From positions 1-43,467 of the forward strand of contig CAJFRV010000020.1 of NCBI GenBank assembly GCA_904419495.1: DNA of 43,467 nt, read 5' to 3'. The DNA comes from an uncultured Clostridia bacterium (lineage in GTDB: Bacteria; Bacillota; Clostridia; TANB77; CAG-508). Position 1 is the stretch's first letter, and each line of letters opens with the position of its first letter. This document shows, piece by piece, positions 1 through 7,553 of this stretch. The position numbers were made by a program, and so were the translations under genes. The notes under the pieces were generated by a model. The model worked only from the letters and a program-made list of their open reading frames with translations. It did not search any database and was not told where the DNA came from.

Positions 1-359
1 TTTGCTGATACTCCTCTAAAATCTCTAACTCTTGGAAGTGCTACATTAAATAGTTTGTAAGCAAAATCATACATTTTATCTGCTCTTAATGTAACTTTAC
101 AACCTACATTCACACCTTCTCTTAATTTGAATGCTGCAATTGATTTTTTTGCTTTTGTTACAACTGGTCTTTGACCTGTAATTTGCATTAAATCATTCAT
201 AGCATTTTCTAAAGATTTAGGATTTTCTTTTACATCTCCTAATCCTATATTAATTACAATTTTATCAAGTTTTGGAACTTGCATAACTGATTTATATCCA
301 AATTTATTCATTAATGCTGGGATTACTTCTTTCTCATATTGTTCTCTTAATTTTTCCAT
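1..359 (-). CDS. rplE: 50S ribosomal protein L5, N-terminal part (cut by window edge)
   Basis: L5 binds 5S rRNA in the large ribosomal subunit. Only the first 119 codons are here; the gene runs off the left edge. The translation begins [20 protein letters not shown] and contains the L5 segments [28 protein letters not shown] and the [10 protein letters not shown] block. The ATG at 359 has an AAAGGAGG SD about 10 nt upstream and follows rplX by 27 nt. It is the last S10/spc gene visible and shows no damage in the part present. Confidence 0.97.
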   Translation of the reverse strand, partial: MEKLREQYEKEVIPALMNKFGYKSVMQVPKLDKIVINIGLGDVKENPKSLENAMNDLMQITGQRPVVTKAKKSIAAFKLREGVNVGCKVTLRADKMYDFAYKLFNVALPRVRDFRGVSA

Positions 360-386
360 TTTGTGTGAATCCTCCTTTCTTCATAA

Positions 387-695
387 TTAATTTAATTTTG
401 CACCGCATTTTTTACAAACACGAACTTTTTCTTCTTTTTCTACACTATATCCAACTTTTGTTACTTTTCCACATTTTGGGCAAACAACATTTACTTTAGA
501 AGCTGGTATAGCACACTCTACTGATATAATTCCACTTTCGTCTCCTTGTTTTCTAGCTTTAACGTGTTTTTTTCTAACGTTAACACCTTTAACAACGATT
601 TTGTCTTCTTTTGGTATAACTTCTAATACTTCTCCTGTTTTACCTTTATCATTTCCAGATAAAACTTGGACATTATCGCCTTTTCTTATTCTCAT
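387..695 (-). CDS. rplX: 50S ribosomal protein L24
   Basis: L24 is an early assembly protein of the 50S subunit. The 102-residue product is full length for the family: an N-terminal KOW motif (MRIRKGDNVQVLSGNDKGKTG, residues 1-21), the GVNVRKKHVKARKQG block, and a C-terminal CPKCGKVTKVG / CKKCGAKLN pair of CxxC knuckles, as in many Clostridia. The start has a strong AAAGGAGGG SD. Upstream lies a 277-bp spacer holding two repeat families, unusually long for this operon. Confidence 0.97.
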   Translation of the reverse strand: MRIRKGDNVQVLSGNDKGKTGEVLEVIPKEDKIVVKGVNVRKKHVKARKQGDESGIISVECAIPASKVNVVCPKCGKVTKVGYSVEKEEKVRVCKKCGAKLN

Positions 696-717
696 TAGAG
701 ATTACCCTCCTTTACTT

Positions 718-787
718 AATGTCAGGGAACACATCTTTCCTCATGGTATTCCTATTGGGACAATATATGTCCCCTACCCATGTGAAT
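718..787 (-). repeat. Palindromic repeat, family A, copy 1 (5' of rplX)
   Basis: About 70 bp that can fold into a long hairpin: GGAACACATCTT on one arm, ATATATGTCCCC on the other. It is nearly identical to the repeat at 1379-1448 and related to those at 1779-1850 and 3544-3614. In the transcript it ends just before the rplX SD. Confidence 0.85.
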
Positions 788-857
788 GAATGTTAACCCT
801 TGTTAAAACTTTCTTTATCTTTCTATTATATAGGAAAAATCAGCTTTTATCTTGACC

Positions 858-977
858 TTATATAAGATTTTTCCGTATATAACAAGGTTAAGCTTCTTCT
901 ATTCGTGAAGTACTGCGTAGCAGTCTTCACATTTATGCATAGAAATCTTTGATTTCGTTATGCATGCTTTCCTTATA
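858..977 (-). repeat. Repeat family C, copy 1 (rplN-rplX spacer)
   Basis: A 120-bp unit made of successive small inverted repeats, for example GTGAAGTACTGCGTAGCAGT with CTTCAC, and TGCAT...ATGCA. A diverged copy in the opposite orientation lies at 14369-14486. Read on the minus strand it starts TATAAGGAAAGCATGC, so the unit includes the TAA stop codon of rplN. Confidence 0.8.
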
Positions 978-1341
978 AAACTTCTGGAGCTAAAGATAAT
1001 ATTTTCATATAATCTTTTTCTCTTAATTCTCTTGCAACTGGTCCAAAGATACGTGTTCCTCTTGGAGTTCCATCTTCTTTTATTATAACAGCTGCATTTT
1101 CATCAAATTTTATATATGAACCATCTGCTCTTCTTAGACCTTTTTTAGATCTAACAACAACAGCTTTTACAACATCACCTTTTTTTACAACGCCACCTGG
1201 TGTTGCTGATTTTACAGAAGCAACAATTACATCTCCAATGTTACATGTTTTTCTGTAAGAACCACCTAAACATCTAATACACATAATTTCTTTTGCACCT
1301 GTATTATCTGCTACTTTTAATCTTGTTTGTTGTTGTATCAT
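973..1341 (-). CDS. rplN: 50S ribosomal protein L14 (start codon region duplicated)
   Basis: L14 lies at the subunit interface of the 50S subunit. All 122 residues match the family: [19 protein letters not shown], then CIRCLGGS, the [15 protein letters not shown] block, and [20 protein letters not shown] at the end. The start is odd. The GGAGG SD is well placed for an ATG at 1354, but a 13-nt tandem repeat (AAAAATGATACAA) puts that ATG out of frame, leaving the in-frame ATG at 1341 about 21 nt from the SD. Removing one repeat unit would restore a normal start. Confidence 0.93.
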   Translation of the reverse strand: MIQQQTRLKVADNTGAKEIMCIRCLGGSYRKTCNIGDVIVASVKSATPGGVVKKGDVVKAVVVRSKKGLRRADGSYIKFDENAAVIIKEDGTPRGTRIFGPVARELREKDYMKILSLAPEVL

Positions 1342-1378
1342 TTTTTTGTATCATTTTTGGTTCCTCCCTTCTTTAATT

Positions 1379-1448
1379 AATGTCATGGGACACATCTTTC
1401 CTCATGGTATTCCTATTGGGACAAGATATGTCCCTTACCCATGTGAAT
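1379..1448 (-). repeat. Palindromic repeat, family A, copy 2 (5' of rplN)
   Basis: Nearly identical to copy 1 at 718-787. The arms GGGACACATCTT and AAGATATGTCCC pair over 12 positions with one mismatch. It lies between rpsQ and the SD of rplN. Confidence 0.85.
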
Positions 1449-1490
1449 ATATGTTGACCCTTAATAGAATTTTATTATTTATTTTACTTT

Positions 1491-1754
1491 TTATTTTATA
1501 TCCGCTTTTTCCAAAACTTCAACTACTCTCCATCTTTTATCTTTAGAAAGTGGTCTTGTTTCCATTACTTTTACTTTATCACCAATTTGGCAAACATTTT
1601 CTTCATCATGAGCTTTTAATTTATATGTTCTTTTAACTGTTTTACCATATACGCCATGGCTTACATTTGTTTCTACTGCTACAACAACTGTTTTATCCAT
1701 TTTGTTTGATTTAACAGTTCCGACCATAACTTTACGAAGATTTCTTTCTTCCAT
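1491..1754 (-). CDS. rpsQ: 30S ribosomal protein S17
   Basis: S17 is a primary 16S rRNA binder of the small subunit. The 87-residue product is full length, with [20 protein letters not shown] near the N-terminus, the [13 protein letters not shown] block and the MRxxP-like [20 protein letters not shown] end typical of S17. An AGAAAGGAG SD lies upstream of the ATG. The spacer to rpmC (about 130 bp) carries palindrome copy 3. Confidence 0.96.
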   Translation of the reverse strand: MEERNLRKVMVGTVKSNKMDKTVVVAVETNVSHGVYGKTVKRTYKLKAHDEENVCQIGDKVKVMETRPLSKDKRWRVVEVLEKADIK

Positions 1755-1778
1755 TTAGATTTCTCCTTTCTTAAACTT

Positions 1779-1850
1779 AATGACAAGGGACACGCCTTAC
1801 CTTTTGGTCATTTCCACTTGGTTCAAGGAATGTCCCTTCCCCTTGTGAAT
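1779..1850 (-). repeat. Palindromic repeat, family A, diverged copy 3 (5' of rpsQ)
   Basis: Same outline as copies 1 and 2 (AAGGGACACGCC arm, GGAATGTCCCTT arm, then CCTTGTGAAT) but with changes in both arms and loop. It again ends just before an SD, that of rpsQ. Confidence 0.7.
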
Positions 1851-1885
1851 AATTGATGACCTCTGCTAAAGTTATCTCCTATCTA

Positions 1886-2092
1886 TTACGCTTTTTTACT
1901 TTCAGCTATTTTTCTTTCTGTCAATACTGTATTTATTTTAGCTATATCTCTTTTTACTTCTTTAATTTTCATTGGATTATCTAATCCGTTTGTAGCTAAA
2001 CTAAATTTTAACTTGAATAATTCTGTTTTTAGTTCACCTAATTCTTTCTCTAGTTCTGGTGAAGACATTTCTCTAATTTTATTTATCTTCAT
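1886..2092 (-). CDS. rpmC: 50S ribosomal protein L29
   Basis: L29 sits near the nascent-peptide exit of the 50S subunit. The product is a short two-helix protein with the family blocks [33 protein letters not shown] and [16 protein letters not shown] chose the ATG at 2092 (68 residues) because GGTAGGTG lies at a good distance; ATG 2095 and GTG 2101 are alternatives in the same frame. It begins 9 nt after the rplP stop. Confidence 0.93.
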   Translation of the reverse strand: MKINKIREMSSPELEKELGELKTELFKLKFSLATNGLDNPMKIKEVKRDIAKINTVLTERKIAESKKA

Positions 2093-2101
2093 CATTATCA
2101 C

Positions 2102-2485
2102 CTACCTTTTCTTGTTCATAGCAAGTCTTAAAGCTTCCCTAGCAATTTCTTCTGGTACACCAGCAATTTCAAACATAACTCTTCCTGGTTTAACAACTGC
2201 TACCCAATATTCAGGAGCACCTTTACCTTTACCCATACGAGTTCCAATAGGTTTTGATGTAATTGGTTTATCTGGGAAGATTTTAATCCAAACTTTTCCA
2301 CCTCTTTTTATATAACGAGTCATCGCAATACGAGCAGCTTCAATTTGATTACCAGTGATTAATCCAGCTGTTACTGCTTGGATTCCATATTCACCTTCTG
2401 TAACTTGATTTCCTCTTGTTGCTTTTCCTCTCATTCTACCTTTTTGCATTTTTCTAAATTTTGATCTTTTTGGCATTAATGGCAT
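2102..2485 (-). CDS. rplP: 50S ribosomal protein L16, short C-terminus
   Basis: L16 contacts the A-site tRNA elbow in the 50S subunit. The core is intact: [19 protein letters not shown], then [45 protein letters not shown] and [20 protein letters not shown]. It ends at LRLAMNKKR after 127 residues, whereas the family usually continues for 10-17 more with a LPIKTKFV-like strand. A small in-frame loss between MNK and KR is possible, but natural shortening cannot be excluded. The ATG overlaps the rpsC stop as TAATG, implying coupling. Confidence 0.94.
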   Translation of the reverse strand: MPLMPKRSKFRKMQKGRMRGKATRGNQVTEGEYGIQAVTAGLITGNQIEAARIAMTRYIKRGGKVWIKIFPDKPITSKPIGTRMGKGKGAPEYWVAVVKPGRVMFEIAGVPEEIAREALRLAMNKKR

Positions 2486-3141
2486 TATTTGTCTCCTCCT
2501 TCCTCTTGTTTAGTAGGAAGAACTTCACCTTTATATATCCATACCTTTACACCGATTTTTCCATATGTTGTATCTGCTTCTGCAAATCCATAATCAATAT
2601 CAGCTCTTAAAGTTTGTAATGGAATATTTCCTTCTTTATAGAATTCAGTTCTAGCCATATCAGCTCCACCTAATCTACCAGATACTGAAGTTTTAATTCC
2701 TAAAGCACCTGCTTTCATAGATTTTTGCATGCATTGTTTCATAGCTCTTCTGAATGAAATTCTTCTTTCTAATTGACCAGCAATGTTTTCTGCTACTAAT
2801 TGTGCATCTGTATCAATATTTTTAACCTCTACTATATTTAAGTTAACGTCTTTTCCAATCTCTTTTGCAAGTTCAGCTTTTATGCTTTCTGCACCTGCTC
2901 CACCTTTTCCAATTACGATTCCCGGTTTAGCAGTATATAAATTTACTTTAACGGCTTTTGCTGTTCTTTCAATTTCTATTTTAGAAATTCCAGCAGCATA
3001 TAATTTTTTCTTTAAAAATTTACGGATTTTTTGATCTTCTACTAAATAATCTGCAAAATTTCTTGAATCTGCATACCATTTAGAGTTCCAATCTTTGATT
3101 ATTCCAACTCTGACACCTGTTGGATGTACTTTTTGTCCCAT
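2485..3141 (-). CDS. rpsC: 30S ribosomal protein S3
   Basis: S3 forms part of the mRNA entry channel. The 218-residue product is full length: [20 protein letters not shown] start, KH domain with the GKPG-type loop seen as [16 protein letters not shown] (about residues 73-88), then [38 protein letters not shown] and [20 protein letters not shown]. The ATG has an AAAGGAGG SD and lies 21 nt after rplV. The stop overlaps the rplP start. No sign of damage. Confidence 0.97.
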   Translation of the reverse strand: MGQKVHPTGVRVGIIKDWNSKWYADSRNFADYLVEDQKIRKFLKKKLYAAGISKIEIERTAKAVKVNLYTAKPGIVIGKGGAGAESIKAELAKEIGKDVNLNIVEVKNIDTDAQLVAENIAGQLERRISFRRAMKQCMQKSMKAGALGIKTSVSGRLGGADMARTEFYKEGNIPLQTLRADIDYGFAEADTTYGKIGVKVWIYKGEVLPTKQEEGGDK

Positions 3142-3162
3142 TTTTTATAAATCCTCCTTTCT

Positions 3163-3525
3163 CTATTTGTCATCTCTTAACACGATTGTTATATGACTTG
3201 TTCTTTTTCTAATTCTTACTGCTGAACCTTTTGCAGCTGGTCTAATTCTTTTTAATGTAGGACCTTGATTTGCATAGATTTCAGCAACATATAAATTTTC
3301 ATGTTTCATATCATGATTATTTTCAGCATTTGCAATTGCTGATTTTAATAATTTTTCAATGATTTCTGATGATGCTTTTGGTGTAAATTTTACGATTGCT
3401 AAAGCTTCATCTACATTTTTTCCTCTTATTAAGTCAGCAACAATTTTTACTTTTCTTGCTGAAATTCTTGTATATTTAAGAGTTGCTCTAGCTTCGTTTC
3501 TTACTACTGTTTCTTGCTCTTGCAC
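3163..3525 (-). CDS. rplV: 50S ribosomal protein L22
   Basis: L22 lines the peptide exit tunnel. The 120-residue product has [20 protein letters not shown], the [20 protein letters not shown] helix, the beta-hairpin region [20 protein letters not shown] that reaches into the tunnel, and a final [11 protein letters not shown]. The start is GTG at 3525, with an AGGAGGT SD 8 nt upstream. Palindrome copy 4 lies between this SD and rpsS. Confidence 0.96.
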   Translation of the reverse strand: MQEQETVVRNEARATLKYTRISARKVKIVADLIRGKNVDEALAIVKFTPKASSEIIEKLLKSAIANAENNHDMKHENLYVAEIYANQGPTLKRIRPAAKGSAVRIRKRTSHITIVLRDDK

Positions 3526-3543
3526 TTTATTCTACCTCCTAAC

Positions 3544-3614
3544 TATTGTCAGGGGACACATCTTTTCTTAGGGTATTTCTTTTAGGACAAGATATGTCCC
3601 CTACCCGTGTGAAT
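3544..3614 (-). repeat. Palindromic repeat, family A, copy 4 (5' of rplV)
   Basis: Arms GGGGACACATCTTTTCTTA and GGACAAGATATGTCCCC. It is closely related to copies 1 and 2 and lies directly before the rplV SD. Confidence 0.83.
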
Positions 3615-3647
3615 GTGTGTTTACCCTTTTTTAAGTTCTATCTTTTC

Positions 3648-3888
3648 TTATTTACCAACTTTTGTTGTTTTTTCTCCTGCATGACCTTTAAATGTTCTTG
3701 TAGGAGCAAATTCACCTAATTTATGACCGATCATTTCTTCTGTAATATAAATTGGAACATGTTTTCTTCCATCATGTACAGCGATTGTATGACCAACCAT
3801 TTGTGGATATATTGTTGAAGCTCTTGACCATGTTTTTATTTAATAATTTTTCTTCTACAAATGGTTTCTTCTTGCTTGATCTTGACAT
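3648..3888 (-). pseudogene. rpsS: 30S ribosomal protein S19, internal ~41-nt loss with frameshift
   Basis: S19 is an essential head protein of the 30S subunit. From the ATG at 3888 (AAGGAGG SD) the frame gives [19 protein letters not shown] second frame then carries [40 protein letters not shown] and [20 protein letters not shown] to the stop at 3648. The segment normally joining the two, about 14 residues between the KLL helix and the IKTWSR motif, is missing. The span is 241 nt; a 93-residue S19 needs 282. As the gene is essential, an assembly or consensus deletion is the likeliest explanation. Confidence 0.88.
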
Positions 3889-3911
3889 TAAATTTTCCTC
3901 CTTCTCTAGGG

Positions 3912-3950
3912 TTTATGGGGAAAACTATAATAAATCCCCCTACCCATAAA
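3912..3950 (-). repeat. Short palindrome 5' of rpsS, family-A-like
   Basis: TTTATGGG...CCCATAAA forms the outer arms and GGGGA...TCCCC an inner arm. The CCCTACCCAT stretch also occurs in family A, so this may be a reduced member. It ends shortly before the rpsS SD. Confidence 0.6.
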
Positions 3951-3953
3951 ATT

Positions 3954-4781
3954 CTATTTTCTTCTCTTAACAATAAATTTATTTGATAATTTCTTTTTAT
4001 TTCTTGTTTTGTATCCAAGTGCTGGTTTACCCCAAGGAGTAAGTGGTCCTGCGTGTCCAACTGGAGCTCTACCTTCACCACCACCATGTGGGTGATCTAC
4101 AGGGTTCATAACAGATCCTCTAACAGTTGGTCTGATTCCCATATGTCTTTTTCTACCAGCTTTTCCTAATTTAACATTTTCATGATCACTATTACCTATA
4201 ACACCAATTGTAGCTCTACATTTTGCCAAGATTAATCTCATCTCTCCTGATGGTAATCTTACATGTGCATATTTACCTTCTTTAGCCATCAATTGTGCAC
4301 TTTGTCCTGCAGCTTTTACTAATTTTCCACCTTGTCCCGGATTTAATTCTATATTATGAATTAAAGTACCAACTGGTATGCTGTTGATTGGCATACAATT
4401 TCCCGGTTTAATATCTGCAGTTTCTCCAGATATAACTTTATCTCCATCTTTTAATCCTTGTGGTGCTATGATGTATGCTTTTTCTCCATCTTCATATTGA
4501 ATTAAAGCAATATTAGCACTTCTATTTGGATCATATTCTATACCGATAACAGTTGCTTCCATGTTATCTTTTCTTCTTTTAAAATCAATAATTCTATATT
4601 TTTGTCTATTTCCACCACCTTGATGTCTTACTGTAATTCTACCATATGAATTTCTACCTGAATTTTTCTTTTTCTTAGCAAGTAATGATTTTTCAGGAGT
4701 TTTCTTTGTAATTTCTGAAAAGTCTGAAACTGTCATATTTCTTCTTGATGGTGTATATGGTTTGAAGTGTTTCATTCCCAT
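3954..4781 (-). CDS. rplB: 50S ribosomal protein L2
   Basis: L2 is a core 50S protein required for subunit joining and peptidyl transfer. The 275-residue product is full length: [20 protein letters not shown] near the start, the [20 protein letters not shown] block, [20 protein letters not shown], and the conserved C-terminal [20 protein letters not shown], whose His (of DHPHGGGEG) is linked to peptidyl transfer. The ATG follows AGGAG. Two of its Pro-Gly pairs use CCGGG. Upstream lie repeat D copy 1 and a small extra ORF, so it is separated from rplW by about 390 bp. Confidence 0.97.
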   Translation of the reverse strand: MGMKHFKPYTPSRRNMTVSDFSEITKKTPEKSLLAKKKKNSGRNSYGRITVRHQGGGNRQKYRIIDFKRRKDNMEATVIGIEYDPNRSANIALIQYEDGEKAYIIAPQGLKDGDKVISGETADIKPGNCMPINSIPVGTLIHNIELNPGQGGKLVKAAGQSAQLMAKEGKYAHVRLPSGEMRLILAKCRATIGVIGNSDHENVKLGKAGRKRHMGIRPTVRGSVMNPVDHPHGGGEGRAPVGHAGPLTPWGKPALGYKTRNKKKLSNKFIVKRRK

Positions 4782-4810
4782 TTTTTATTCTCCTCTCTCA
4801 GATTTATGAA

Positions 4811-4909
4811 AAACTTCGTCTTGCGTCGTTAAAATTTTATTCAAAAATGTTCATGTACAACAGTACGCTTCGCTTTTTTTATAAAATTTTGCCTAGCAAT
4901 ACTCGTTTT
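4811..4909 (-). repeat. Repeat family D, copy 1
   Basis: About 100 bp beginning AAACTTCGTCTTGCG and ending GCCTAGCAATACTCG, with an inverted-repeat core (AAAATTTTAT...ATAAAATTTT). The same flanks and layout recur at 6806-6905. It fills the spacer between the small ORF and rplB. Confidence 0.8.
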
Positions 4910-4972
4910 GGCTAAATCCTCTCTTTTACATTATTTACGGATGTTTTTCCTGCTCCGTATAACAGATATTTT

Positions 4973-5161
4973 TTATTCTCCGGGTTCTTTCCCGATAAAT
5001 TTTTTAAATTCTTTTTCTATATACTTTTTCTCATATGAATCTTCTATATTTTCACTTATTTCTGATAATATAGTTTTTAATCTACTTTTGGGTTTATGTT
5101 CTTGTGAAACATTAACTTTTATTCCACTTTTTTCTTCCCATTCTTTCTTTCTATTATTCAT
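4973..5161 (-). CDS. Small charged hypothetical protein between rplW and rplB
   Basis: 62 codons beginning MNNRKKEWEEKSGIKVNVSQ and ending in EKEFKKFIGKEPGE. It is rich in Lys and Glu and looks helical in its second half, with no membrane segment and no family I recognise. The ATG lies 6 nt after the rplW stop, with GGGAG inside the end of rplW as a possible but distant SD. Codon use resembles the neighbours (A-rich third positions), which favours a real gene. It is not part of the standard S10 operon. The reverse-strand frame here is weaker and I treat it as a shadow. Confidence 0.5.
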   Translation of the reverse strand: MNNRKKEWEEKSGIKVNVSQEHKPKSRLKTILSEISENIEDSYEKKYIEKEFKKFIGKEPGE

Positions 5162-5167
5162 ACTGAC

Positions 5168-5515
5168 TTATGCTCCCATAAATTCATCAATTGAATCTTT
5201 GTATTTTTTAGATACTTTAACTTCTTTTCCACCTTTTGTTAGATATGTTTCATCTGATGGATTTGTATCAATTGTTACAATTGCTTTTTTCCAGTCAGAT
5301 GTTTTTCCAACATGGTATCCTACTCTTTTTTTCTTTCCTCTTACGGTAATTGTATTTACATTTAATACTTTTACTTCAAAAAGTTTTTCAACAGCTTTTG
5401 CTATTTCAACTTTTGTAGCTTTTTTATTTACTTTGAAAGTGTATTTACCTTCTTGTAATTGGTCATTACTTTTTTCAGTAACAACTGGTGCGATTATAAT
5501 TTCTTCTGGTAACAT
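5168..5515 (-). CDS. rplW: 50S ribosomal protein L23
   Basis: L23 is the docking site for SRP and trigger factor at the tunnel exit. The 115-residue product begins MLPEEIIIAPVVTEKSNDQL and has KYTFKVNKKATKVEIAKAVE, LFEVKVLNVNTITVRGKKKR and the TSDWKKAIVTI strand. The C-terminus is about 15 residues longer than the common ~96-residue form. Its ATG overlaps the proper rplD stop as TAATG, with a GAGGAGGTG SD within rplD. Confidence 0.96.
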   Translation of the reverse strand: MLPEEIIIAPVVTEKSNDQLQEGKYTFKVNKKATKVEIAKAVEKLFEVKVLNVNTITVRGKKKRVGYHVGKTSDWKKAIVTIDTNPSDETYLTKGGKEVKVSKKYKDSIDEFMGA

Positions 5516-6107
5516 TATGCGTACACCTCCTCTAATTTTTTAACAGTGTCTACTGGTAAAATTAGATTTGTATATTTTAATAAATCAAATATGTTTATGT
5601 TTTTCTTGATGACATTAAAACATTTTTATTATTCTCTGGAAGAATGATTAATGTTTTTCCTTCAACTTTCATATCTGCTAATGCTTTTACCATTGTTTTT
5701 GTTTTGATTTCTTTTACTTCTAATTTATCAACAACTGTTAATTCTTTTTCTAAAACTTTAGAACTTAATACTGATTTAATAGCAAGTCTTTTTTCTTTCT
5801 TATTTACTGTGTATTTATATGAACGAGGTTTTGGTCCTAAAGCAATACCACCTTTAATCCATTGTGGAGCTCTGATTGAACCTTGTCTTGCTCTACCTGT
5901 TCCTTTTTGTCTCCATGGTTTTTTACCACCACCTGAAACTTCTGCTCTTGTTTTTGTACTTTGTGTACCTTGTCTTTGATTAGCTAAATAGTTTACTAAA
6001 ACGCTATGTACAATAGCTTCATTTGGTTCAATACCAAAAACACTATCAGCTAATTCTATATCACTTACTTTTTTACCTTTCATATCTAAAACATCTACTT
6101 TTGGCAT
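5515..6107 (-). pseudogene. rplD: 50S ribosomal protein L4, ~31-nt loss with frameshift near the C-terminus
   Basis: L4 binds 23S rRNA and in some bacteria represses the S10 operon. The first frame runs from ATG 6107 through the L4 blocks RQGTQSTKTRAEVSGGGKKP, WRQKGTGRARQGSIRAPQW and GPKPRSYKYTVNKKEKRLAI to PENNKNVLMSSR, then stops early at 5595. The missing end is in another frame: NINIFDLLKYTNLILPVDTV then KKLEEVYA, stopping at 5515 where rplW starts. The expected INIPGVKT-like segment between them is absent. The span of 593 nt is 31 short of a 207-residue L4. Sequence error is more likely than a real lesion. Confidence 0.87.
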
Positions 6108-6127
6108 TTCGTTCTTCCTCCTTCCTT

Positions 6128-6763
6128 CTATTTAGTAGCCTTTACAGCTGATTTTACTTTTAAGATAGCACCTTTTGCTCCTGGAACACTACCTTTTACC
6201 AAGATTACATTTTTATCCATATCTACTCTTACAACATCTAGGTTTTGTATTGTAACTGTAACTCTTCCCATATGTCCTGGTAATTTTTTACCTTTAAATA
6301 CTCTACCTGGTGTTGATGTAGATCCCATTGAACCCGGTCTTCTATGATACATAGAACCATGTCCCATTGGTCCTCTGTGTTGTCCATGTCTTTTGATAAC
6401 ACCTTGGAATCCTTTTCCTTTTGATGTTCCTTGAACATCAATTTTTTCTCCTGCTTCAAAAACATCTGCTTTTACTTCGTCTCCAACTTTGATTCCTTCT
6501 ATTGAATCTAATCTGAATTCTCTTAGATGTTTTTTGTTAGCTAATTTTGCTTTTGCAAAATGTCCTGCTTCTGGTTTGTTGATGTGTTTATCTTTTACAT
6601 CTCCAAATCCTAATTGAACTGCATTGTAACCATCTGTTTCTACTGTTTTTACTTGTGCTACAACACATGGTCCAGCTTCTATAACTGTTACTGGAATTAC
6701 ATTTCCTTTTTCATCAAAGATTTGTGTCATTCCAATTTTTCTTCCGATTATTCCTTTTTTCAT
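6128..6763 (-). CDS. rplC: 50S ribosomal protein L3
   Basis: L3 is an early 50S assembly protein. The 211-residue product is full length: [20 protein letters not shown], then [20 protein letters not shown], the [20 protein letters not shown] loop that reaches toward the peptidyl-transferase centre, the [11 protein letters not shown] segment, and the [14 protein letters not shown] block. The ATG has an AGGAGGAAAG SD. It uses both CCTGG and CCGGG for Pro-Gly, unlike genes outside the operon. Confidence 0.97.
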   Translation of the reverse strand: MKKGIIGRKIGMTQIFDEKGNVIPVTVIEAGPCVVAQVKTVETDGYNAVQLGFGDVKDKHINKPEAGHFAKAKLANKKHLREFRLDSIEGIKVGDEVKADVFEAGEKIDVQGTSKGKGFQGVIKRHGQHRGPMGHGSMYHRRPGSMGSTSTPGRVFKGKKLPGHMGRVTVTIQNLDVVRVDMDKNVILVKGSVPGAKGAILKVKSAVKATK

Positions 6764-6805
6764 TTTCTTTCTTTCCTCCTAACTATTGGCTGGCTTGCTA
6801 ATTAT

Positions 6806-6905
6806 AAACTTCGTCTTGCATTGTTAAACTTCGTCAAAATATTTTCGATGTACGCCAAGTACTATCTCAAATATTTTTCCTCGTTTGCCTAGCAATACTT
6901 GTTTC
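6806..6905 (-). repeat. Repeat family D, copy 2
   Basis: Flanks match copy 1 (AAACTTCGTCTTGCA at one end, GCCTAGCAATACT at the other). Its core is inverted: AAAATATTT...AAATATTTTT around GTACGCCAAGTAC. It lies in the 290-bp spacer between rpsJ and rplC. Confidence 0.8.
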
Positions 6906-6962
6906 TAATTATCAATATTCATTCTTTCTTTTCCAGCTTGGTTTTGATGACTGTTTCTAATG

Positions 6963-7050
6963 TGTGGGACGCTTTTTTCCCACCGGTAAATTCTTCTGGG
7001 ATAAAAAACATCCCATAACGCTTCAACTGGTGTTCATCTGTATTCCAGTT
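6963..7050 (-). repeat. Inverted-repeat cluster between rpsJ and rplC
   Basis: Several short hairpins in a row: GGGACGC/GCGT-type arms with TTTTTTCCCACC, TGGGATAAAAAACATCCCA, and ACTGG...CCAGT. I cannot tie these to families A, C or D with confidence. Together with D copy 2 they fill the spacer. Confidence 0.5.
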
Positions 7051-7061
7051 GTTTACCTGTT

Positions 7062-7280
7062 TTAAAGTTTTATTTCTATATCTACACCAGCTGGTAACTC
7101 TAATTTCATTAAGCTGTCAACTGTTTTTTGTGTTGGATATAAAATATCGATAACTCTTTTATGTGTTCTCATTTCAAATTGTTCTCTTGAATCTTTGTAT
7201 TTGTGTGGAGAACGTAAAATTGTTACGATTTCTTTTTGTGTTGGTAATGGAATAGGACCTGATACCTTTGCTCCTGCCAT
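7062..7280 (-). CDS. rpsJ: 30S ribosomal protein S10, N-terminus missing
   Basis: S10 is a 30S head protein, also known as NusE in antitermination. The C-terminal two thirds match exactly: [20 protein letters not shown], then the [20 protein letters not shown] block and [20 protein letters not shown]. The reading frame opens with Met-Ala directly before Gly-Ala-Lys-Val, at a normal SD (AAGGAGGG), so about 28-30 residues that normally form the first strand and helix (IRIRLKAYDH-like) are absent in frame. Total length is 72 instead of about 102. A deletion between the start codon and the GAKV codons fits best. Confidence 0.92.
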   Translation of the reverse strand: MAGAKVSGPIPLPTQKEIVTILRSPHKYKDSREQFEMRTHKRVIDILYPTQKTVDSLMKLELPAGVDIEIKL

Positions 7281-7547
7281 TGTAATTTTCCCTCCTTCTT
7301 TAAAATAAATTTTGTTTGTGATAGCAAGGATTTGCTATCGAAATTACCGTGGCAAGCTAAAACGCACTCAGGTGTTTTGAATGTTCCCTGTAAAAAATCC
7401 CAAAATATGCATGATCATTCTGGGATAAGTGCTTAAATTTTAAAACTTACCGCCTGGTCTTTGCCATGACATACTCCACCGAAGTTCCCTCCATCCCCGT
7501 TTTCTCTAGGGATGTAGCCACATTCAGCTTCATCGCTCAATTCATGC
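7281..7547 (-). promoter_or_regulatory. S10 operon leader, about 265 nt, probably structured
   Basis: This is the untranslated leader between the operon promoter and rpsJ. In transcript order it holds a GC-richer segment (about 7437-7540) with an ATCCC...GGGGAT hairpin and purine-rich GGAGGGAACTTCGGTGGAG, then an intrinsic-terminator hairpin (7390-7426), then the hairpin GATAGCAAATCCTTGCTATC (about 7323-7342), then the rpsJ SD. That layout suggests attenuation. Feedback by a ribosomal protein would be consistent with known S10 leaders elsewhere, but the effector is not visible. I do not recognise a known riboswitch class. Confidence 0.6.
7390..7426 (-). terminator. Intrinsic terminator inside the S10 leader (attenuator candidate)
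   Basis: On the minus strand ATCCCAGAAT...ATTTTGGGAT is followed directly by TTTTT. It sits about 120 nt after the promoter and 110 nt before rpsJ, with no gene in between, so it can only act on the S10 transcript. Confidence 0.72.
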
Positions 7548-7553
7548 TCATAT

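Noticed and set aside
4908..5543. 211-codon plus-strand ORF antisense to rplW and the small ORF
   Set aside because: It overlaps well-supported L23 on the other strand, is rich in Phe/Ser/Leu as reverse frames of A-rich genes are, and has no SD.
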